Assembly: GCA_963922535.1 (NCBI GenBank)
Contig: CAWUIN010000090.1
Location: 1-10,881, forward strand
Source of the DNA: Tectiglobus sp963922535
GTDB lineage: Bacteria; Pseudomonadota; Alphaproteobacteria; Rhizobiales; Hyphomicrobiaceae
Length of the DNA: 10,881 bases
Direction of reading: 5' to 3'
The notes below the pieces were generated by a model. It saw nothing but the letters and a program-made list of their open reading frames with translations, was not told where the DNA came from and did no database searches. The position numbers were made by a program, and so were the translations under genes. Every line of letters begins with the position of its first letter. Position 1 is the first letter of the stretch. Positions 7,388 through 10,881 of this stretch are shown piece by piece.

Positions 7388-8338
7388 TCATTTGCGCTTA
7401 TTTTCAAGTGGTCGTGAAACAGCCTTAGACCGCTCAGGTGCTAAAATTTGAATGATAACACGGTTGTTCTGAGCCAGGCAGGCAGCCTCTTTGCATTCTG
7501 TAATCAATGAGGTTCGCCCGACTGCAACAACCTCAATAAGTTCTGCTGATATACCCTGCGATACAAGCCAATCTCGAACGGCAGTGGCACGTTGCCGTGA
7601 CAGCTTTTCATCCTCTGTAATGCTTGATTCTTCAAATGCATGCCCAATCAAATGTATGCGTATGTCTACGCCTTTACTGAGCAGGTTTCCACTCAGCCAT
7701 TGTGCCTGACGCTGCAGAGCAATTTGTGCTCGATTGTCAAGTACAGCACTACCCGAAGAAAAAAAAATCCGGTCACCCACTGCCATCAGAAATGCACGCT
7801 GACGAACGGGGTCAGGTACAAATTCTTCTTTTTCCTCTTGGGGATTCTTTGGGAGGTTCTTTGGGCGATCAGGTTCAAGAAGTGAAACATCGCGCATCGA
7901 CGCATCAAGCGTTGATTGCGAAGATAGATCAGGAGCAAGATCTGGCTGGCTGCGTATATTTTTGTTATCGATCTTATTGGACGCAGCTGACGGGGTGTTC
8001 TTATCAATGATTTCTAAATATTTTTGAGCTTTTACCGCAGGTTGGCTGCCGGGATATTTCTCGATAATAGATGTAAATCTGCGCTTTGCAATGCTGTGGT
8101 CGCCGGCATCAAAATCATATTGCGCCTCATCGAACAGAACCTCGGCAGTATTGCTTTCATCTGCGACTTTAATAATATCATGTCTTGCAGAATTAGGCGC
8201 TAAATTTTTTTCTTTACTTTCAATGCTTTGAAGAAGTGTATTGTATAAATTCGCTTTCGCAACCGCATCGGGTGCAGAAGCAATGAAAAATTGCGTTACA
8301 CAAAATATAAGGCTACCGCTGATAAGTGCTTGATACAT
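7388..8338 (-). CDS. Periplasmic TPR-OmpA fusion protein (Pal-like)
   Basis: A 316-residue exported protein in the position where pal normally precedes cpoB. It has a hydrophobic signal sequence (about 1-27, cleavage likely after AVA) with no basic residue at its start and no standard lipobox, so it is probably not a lipoprotein like Pal. Residues 64-112 form a TPR-like pair of helices (AEVLFDEAQYDFDAGDHSIA onward). A charged, Ser/Pro-rich linker runs to about 175. An OmpA-type peptidoglycan-binding domain spans about 187-298, with IFFSSGSAVLD, KLSRQRATAVRDWLVSQGI and NNRVIIQI. The usual GHTD is GHAF (232-235), so the diaminopimelate-binding Asp is Phe; the partner Arg is kept (R250). Cys282 and Cys287 occupy the cysteine-bearing loop seen in several OmpA and Pal proteins. 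A peptidoglycan-associated envelope role is likely, but ligand binding is uncertain. No clear Shine-Dalgarno sequence precedes the ATG. Confidence 0.85.
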   Translation of the reverse strand: MYQALISGSLIFCVTQFFIASAPDAVAKANLYNTLLQSIESKEKNLAPNSARHDIIKVADESNTAEVLFDEAQYDFDAGDHSIAKRRFTSIIEKYPGSQPAVKAQKYLEIIDKNTPSAASNKIDNKNIRSQPDLAPDLSSQSTLDASMRDVSLLEPDRPKNLPKNPQEEKEEFVPDPVRQRAFLMAVGDRIFFSSGSAVLDNRAQIALQRQAQWLSGNLLSKGVDIRIHLIGHAFEESSITEDEKLSRQRATAVRDWLVSQGISAELIEVVAVGRTSLITECKEAACLAQNNRVIIQILAPERSKAVSRPLENKRK

Positions 8339-8368
8339 TGTTGTACAACCATAAACTCGTGCATAAAT

Positions 8369-8388
8369 ACAGTTTACTGTTCACTATA
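8369..8388 (-). promoter_or_regulatory. Candidate -10 and operator for the Pal-like gene
   Basis: On the minus strand TATAGT (8388-8383) matches five of six -10 consensus bases. It is followed at once by ACAGT-AA-ACTGT (8380-8369), a dyad with a two-base centre where a start site would fall, about 31 bases before the ATG. No good -35 hexamer is found at 17 bases. A second dyad, GTTGTACAAC (8340-8349), lies almost against the start codon, where a ribosome site would be expected. These are suggestive only. Confidence 0.3.
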
Positions 8389-8514
8389 TTTCAGCCGTCT
8401 ATATTTAATGCCATATCTTCATACTGCGGCAGAAATTTGTACAGCGCGCAACGCCAAGCTCTCAGTCCCGAGTGCACACACAGGGCCATATGTGAATAAA
8501 ACCGATGAATTGTC

Positions 8515-8619
8515 TAAGAGCCCCCGCCACAATGAACTCTTTAATTTTAGTGAGAAATAGTCCGCGAAATGAGGCTTTGTCTCGGAAAATTAAAGCGTTT
8601 ATTGTGGTGGGGGCTCTTA
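8515..8619. repeat. 105-base imperfect palindrome, MITE-like
   Basis: Left arm 8515-8548 and right arm 8586-8619 are 34 bases each and complementary at 31 positions. The outer part begins TAAGAGCCCCC and the inner part ends CTTTAATTTT. Two of the three mismatches (8526/8608 and 8534/8600) become G-U pairs in a plus-strand RNA; the third (8538/8596) is T-C. The 37-base loop can form a small extra GAGA/TCTC stem. Symmetry begins and ends with TA, which would fit the TA target duplication of IS630/Tc1-type elements, as in a miniature inverted-repeat element. It could equally be a structured RNA hairpin; no T-tract follows either arm, so an ordinary terminator is unlikely. The palindrome is directly seen; the mobile origin is inference. 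Confidence 0.75.
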
Positions 8620-8652
8620 ATGGTCTTTATCGTTAATCACCGCACAAGAAGC

Positions 8653-8757
8653 CGGCTGAGACGAATTTTTCGTCGGGCAAGGTGCCATTCACGGCAGTTA
8701 AGCAAAGCTCTATCAAGCGAATACAACGCTGCTGGCGGGAAAATTCGTCCCGTCCCG
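8653..8757. repeat. Second, looser inverted repeat
   Basis: GACGAATTTT (8660-8669) is repeated in perfect inverted orientation as AAAATTCGTC (8740-8749). The similarity extends outward imperfectly through CCGG on both sides, giving arms of about 18 bases around a loop of about 70. The left arm is also part of a small hairpin of its own, GACGAA-TTT-TTCGTC (8660-8674). Its right arm lies inside the small ORF after psd. It may be a degenerate second element next to the larger palindrome, or coincidence. Confidence 0.3.
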
Positions 8758-8907
8758 GAGGGATTGGCGGAATCGGCCTATTTCCGCGTCGCTTATCTTC
8801 GAAGATGCTCTACCTTCCACGACATTAAGACCTGCGATAGCCTCCAAAGCCCCTGACCAGTCAGGTTCGCTGAGATTCTCGCTTTTGTGCATACATTCCA
8901 CGGTCAT
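8713..8907 (-). CDS. Small unrecognised ORF overlapping the psd stop
   Basis: A 64-residue frame starts with an ATG that shares its A with the psd stop in a TGATG overlap, the arrangement expected of translational coupling. In many alphaproteobacteria pssA (phosphatidylserine synthase) follows psd, but this product is soluble and acidic-to-neutral, with no membrane segment and no CDP-alcohol phosphotransferase motif. It contains EPDWSGALEAIAGLNVV and SDAEIGRFRQSLRDG, which would be helical, and resembles nothing I know. A Shine-Dalgarno sequence is not obvious. It could be a genuine small protein, a remnant left by a rearrangement, or a chance frame; the length alone does not exclude chance. 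Confidence 0.35.
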   Translation of the reverse strand: MTVECMHKSENLSEPDWSGALEAIAGLNVVEGRASSKISDAEIGRFRQSLRDGTNFPASSVVFA

Positions 8908-9620
8908 CAACTGCGGCGGGCTTCACGCTCGTGTTCAGTTGATTTCAGATCGGCTATAACTGTTTCGCCGGCGACCATACGCTGGCCAACCGATACCATC
9001 GCCGCGTGTCCTTCAGGCAGATAAACATCCACCCGTGAACCAAACCGAATAAGGCCGAAGCGCTGGCCGACACCGATACTATCGCCCTCGCCGGCGAACG
9101 TTACAATCCGGCGCGTGATCATTCCTGCGATCTGTAGAATCGCAATCTCACTGCCCGTAGGCATCTCGATGATGAGGCCACGGCGCTCATTATCATCGCT
9201 GGATTTATTATCCTGAGCGTTGAGGAATGAACCAGGCACATAGACGGATCGTGTAATGCGTCCGCTTACAGGCGCCCGATTGATATGCATATCGAACAGC
9301 GACAAAAATATCGAGATGCGCACCCGCTCATTGCCCTGCATACCGAGTTCTGGTGGCGGCATGACCTTGTCGATGCTGACAACCCGGCCATCAGACGGCG
9401 CAATGATCAGTCCCTCGCGCAATGGTGTGACGCGGTCAGGATCACGAAAAAAATATGCCAGCCAGGCTGTCAGGATAACGCAGATCCAACCGAGGGGCGG
9501 CCATACAATGAAGAACAGCATGACCAGAGCAAGGCCGACACCTAGAAACTTGTGGCCATCCCGATGAATCGGCACAAAAACATAAGCAACAGAATCCAGC
9601 ACTCCGTAGTTGCCAGCCAC
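8907..9620 (-). CDS. psd: Phosphatidylserine decarboxylase proenzyme
   Basis: Psd decarboxylates phosphatidylserine to phosphatidylethanolamine at the inner membrane. The 237-residue product belongs to the short form common in alphaproteobacteria. It has a hydrophobic membrane hairpin at about 28-57, then FFRDPDR (57-63) and APSDGRV (74-80). SLFDMHINRAPVSG (107-120) carries the conserved His, and RFGSRVD lies at 192-198. Autocleavage is expected between Gly194 and Ser195, Ser195 becoming the pyruvoyl group of the small alpha subunit. The start is a GTG at 9620 with GGAG 8 bases upstream on the minus strand, which fixes the start well. The spacer to degP is 151 bases, so an independent promoter is likely. 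The expected partner pssA is not downstream. Confidence 0.95.
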   Translation of the reverse strand: MAGNYGVLDSVAYVFVPIHRDGHKFLGVGLALVMLFFIVWPPLGWICVILTAWLAYFFRDPDRVTPLREGLIIAPSDGRVVSIDKVMPPPELGMQGNERVRISIFLSLFDMHINRAPVSGRITRSVYVPGSFLNAQDNKSSDDNERRGLIIEMPTGSEIAILQIAGMITRRIVTFAGEGDSIGVGQRFGLIRFGSRVDVYLPEGHAAMVSVGQRMVAGETVIADLKSTEHEREARRS

Positions 9621-9657
9621 CGCTCAACTCCGTATTATGTTGAAATTTATAATTAAA

Positions 9658-9695
9658 GGTCCGTTGACGGGACCTCATATGACAGGACCTCATAT
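9658..9695. repeat. Direct repeat and hairpin upstream of psd
   Basis: The 11-base word GGACCTCATAT occurs twice, at 9670-9680 and 9685-9695, a 15-base period. The first copy overlaps an inverted repeat, GGTCC (9658-9662) with GGACC (9670-9674). On the minus strand the hairpin is followed by TTTAATTATAAATTT. It lies 98 bases past the degP stop and 38 bases before psd. It could be a weak terminator for degP, an operator for psd, or both. No convincing -35/-10 pair for psd is visible. Confidence 0.4.
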
Positions 9696-9771
9696 CTTTA
9701 GATCAGATTTTATCGCATGCTCTTACACCAAAGCAATACTTTCACACAACAGACGGTTAAGGTTCAGAGGT

Positions 9772-10881
9772 TTAATTGAGTGGCAGGGCAATAAAGCGCA
9801 GGTTTCCCTTGCTGTCTTCAACCCTTAACAATATTTTATCGCGGTTGCGCTGTTTTACCCGTTCCATGGCAGCTTGCAAATCCGCCACCTCAAAGACGGT
9901 CTGCTGATCCGCCTCAATGATAATACTGCCCACTTTGACGTCTTTGGCGGCGGCTTCACTGTCAGCTGCGACATTGGTTATCGCTAAACCGCGAACCTTT
10001 GCGGAAAATCCATATCTCTTGCGAAAATCATCGCCAATTGGTGCGATGGTAAGGCCGAGAGCAACGCCGTCGGAGAGGCTTTCCTGATCTTCCGTGTTGT
10101 CCTGTTTGTCAGGTTCGGCCACTTTGCCGTCGCTTTCCTCAAGCTGGCCAACGACAACCGTTAACGTTATCGGTTTTCGATTGCGCATAACTTCAACGGC
10201 AACCGTTTTTCCGTGTTCGGTGCGCGCAACAATCTGCGGCAGGGCACGCATATTGGGCACGGGCTTGCCATCAAATTTGACAATCACATCGCCTGCCTTG
10301 ATCCCGCCGGCTTCTGCTGGCGATTTCGGCTGTACAGAAGATATAAGCGCACCTTGTTCCGCGCTGACACCTAAAGAGGCTGCGATATCATCCGTAGCGG
10401 ATTGTATATTGACGCCAAGCCAGCCACGTCGCGTTTCACCAAATTTTACAAGCTGATCGATGATTGGCACAGCAACATCAGACGGCACGGCAAAGCCGAT
10501 GCCGATTGAACCGCCGGTCGGCGAAATGATGGCTGTGTTAATGCCAACGACATCACCCTGCATATTAAACAGAGGCCCGCCCGAGTTCCCTTTGTTTATC
10601 GCAGCATCCGTTTGCAGATAATCGTCATAGGGACCCGATTGAATATCGCGCTGCTTCGCGGAAATAATGCCAATGCTGACCGAACCGCCAAGACCGAACG
10701 GATTACCAATGGCGAGCACCCAATCCCCGACCTCCAAAGTGTCCGAAGAGCCAAACTTTACATCCTTCAGAGGTTTTTCCGGCGTCACCTTCAGCAGTGC
10801 CAGATCGGTCTTTGGATCGCGGCCGACGACCTTATCCACTTTCAATTTGGTGCCATCATAAAAGTTAACGGTGATTTCGTC
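9772..10881 (-). CDS. DegP/HtrA-type periplasmic serine protease (3' part; 5' end beyond the window)
   Basis: Only the last 369 residues are present; the frame is open to the window edge, so the apparent TTG start at 10845 is internal. These proteases degrade or refold damaged envelope proteins in the periplasm. The visible part has the catalytic Asp in TDLALLKV (codon 10804-10806) and Ser in GNSGGPLFN (codon 10582-10584). The catalytic His should lie just outside the window. Two PDZ domains follow: the first starts at GWLGVNIQ and runs for about 90 residues. After an acidic linker (EPDKQDNTEDQE) the second, more divergent one ends near the stop. Two PDZ domains and the family pattern point to DegP/DegQ/MucD rather than the single-PDZ DegS. 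The exact paralogue cannot be chosen without the N-terminus. Confidence 0.93.
   Translation of the reverse strand, partial: DEITVNFYDGTKLKVDKVVGRDPKTDLALLKVTPEKPLKDVKFGSSDTLEVGDWVLAIGNPFGLGGSVSIGIISAKQRDIQSGPYDDYLQTDAAINKGNSGGPLFNMQGDVVGINTAIISPTGGSIGIGFAVPSDVAVPIIDQLVKFGETRRGWLGVNIQSATDDIAASLGVSAEQGALISSVQPKSPAEAGGIKAGDVIVKFDGKPVPNMRALPQIVARTEHGKTVAVEVMRNRKPITLTVVVGQLEESDGKVAEPDKQDNTEDQESLSDGVALGLTIAPIGDDFRKRYGFSAKVRGLAITNVAADSEAAAKDVKVGSIIIEADQQTVFEVADLQAAMERVKQRNRDKILLRVEDSKGNLRFIALPLN

Larger units (their letters stand above)
8339..8906. other. Long intergenic region between the Pal-like gene and psd
   Basis: This 568-base stretch holds no recognisable conserved gene. From left to right it contains a candidate promoter for the Pal-like gene, about 125 bases in which I see nothing, the 105-base imperfect palindrome, a second looser inverted repeat around 8653-8757, and a small minus-strand ORF overlapping the psd stop. 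Within that ORF, CCTGAC-CA-GTCAGG (8852-8865) is a short dyad. Given the missing tolB and pssA, this looks like a rearrangement junction rather than a normal promoter spacer. Confidence 0.6.

Noticed and set aside
8569..8856. 95-residue plus-strand ORF with a hydrophobic N-terminus starting in the palindrome loop
   Set aside because: No ribosome site, heavily Arg-rich, runs through both inverted repeats and opposite the small ORF after psd; more likely a chance frame.
8339..8906. tRNA, CRISPR or intact insertion sequence in the long gap
   Set aside because: No cloverleaf, no repeated spacer array and no transposase-like frame was found on either strand.

Overview
The window looks like a piece of an alphaproteobacterial chromosome. 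The supporting signs are the long two-domain Sua5 protein, a short membrane-anchored phosphatidylserine decarboxylase of the alpha type, a DegP-type protease, and the cpoB-tilS gene pair that usually ends the tol-pal cluster in this class. I cannot place it to genus. All identifications come from reading motifs; no database search was run.

Layout. Positions 82-1044 (minus) encode the tRNA threonylcarbamoyladenosine enzyme Sua5/TsaC. It diverges across a short palindrome-bearing spacer from a large acyl-CoA dehydrogenase of the DmdC/FadE-like type (1262-3049, plus). After that comes an unrecognised exported or membrane-anchored protein of about 489 residues (3238-4707, plus). It converges on a minus-strand group: tilS (4874-6235), cpoB/ybgF (6239-7210) and a TPR-OmpA fusion protein in the position normally held by pal (7388-8338). 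A 568-base stretch (8339-8906) follows, holding a striking 105-base imperfect palindrome and a small ORF overlapping the end of psd. The phosphatidylserine decarboxylase gene psd (8907-9620, minus) and the 3' part of a degP/htrA gene (9772 to the window edge, minus) complete the window.

Function. Most of the window is housekeeping: two tRNA modification enzymes (t6A37 and lysidine34), envelope maintenance (CpoB, the Pal-like protein, DegP), phosphatidylethanolamine synthesis (Psd) and fatty-acyl-CoA oxidation. The points of interest are the broken tol-pal neighbourhood, a Pal-like protein in which the family's peptidoglycan-binding aspartate is replaced by phenylalanine, the MITE-like palindrome, and the orphan membrane protein. 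I found no convincing defence system, CRISPR array, rRNA or tRNA gene, or intact insertion sequence.
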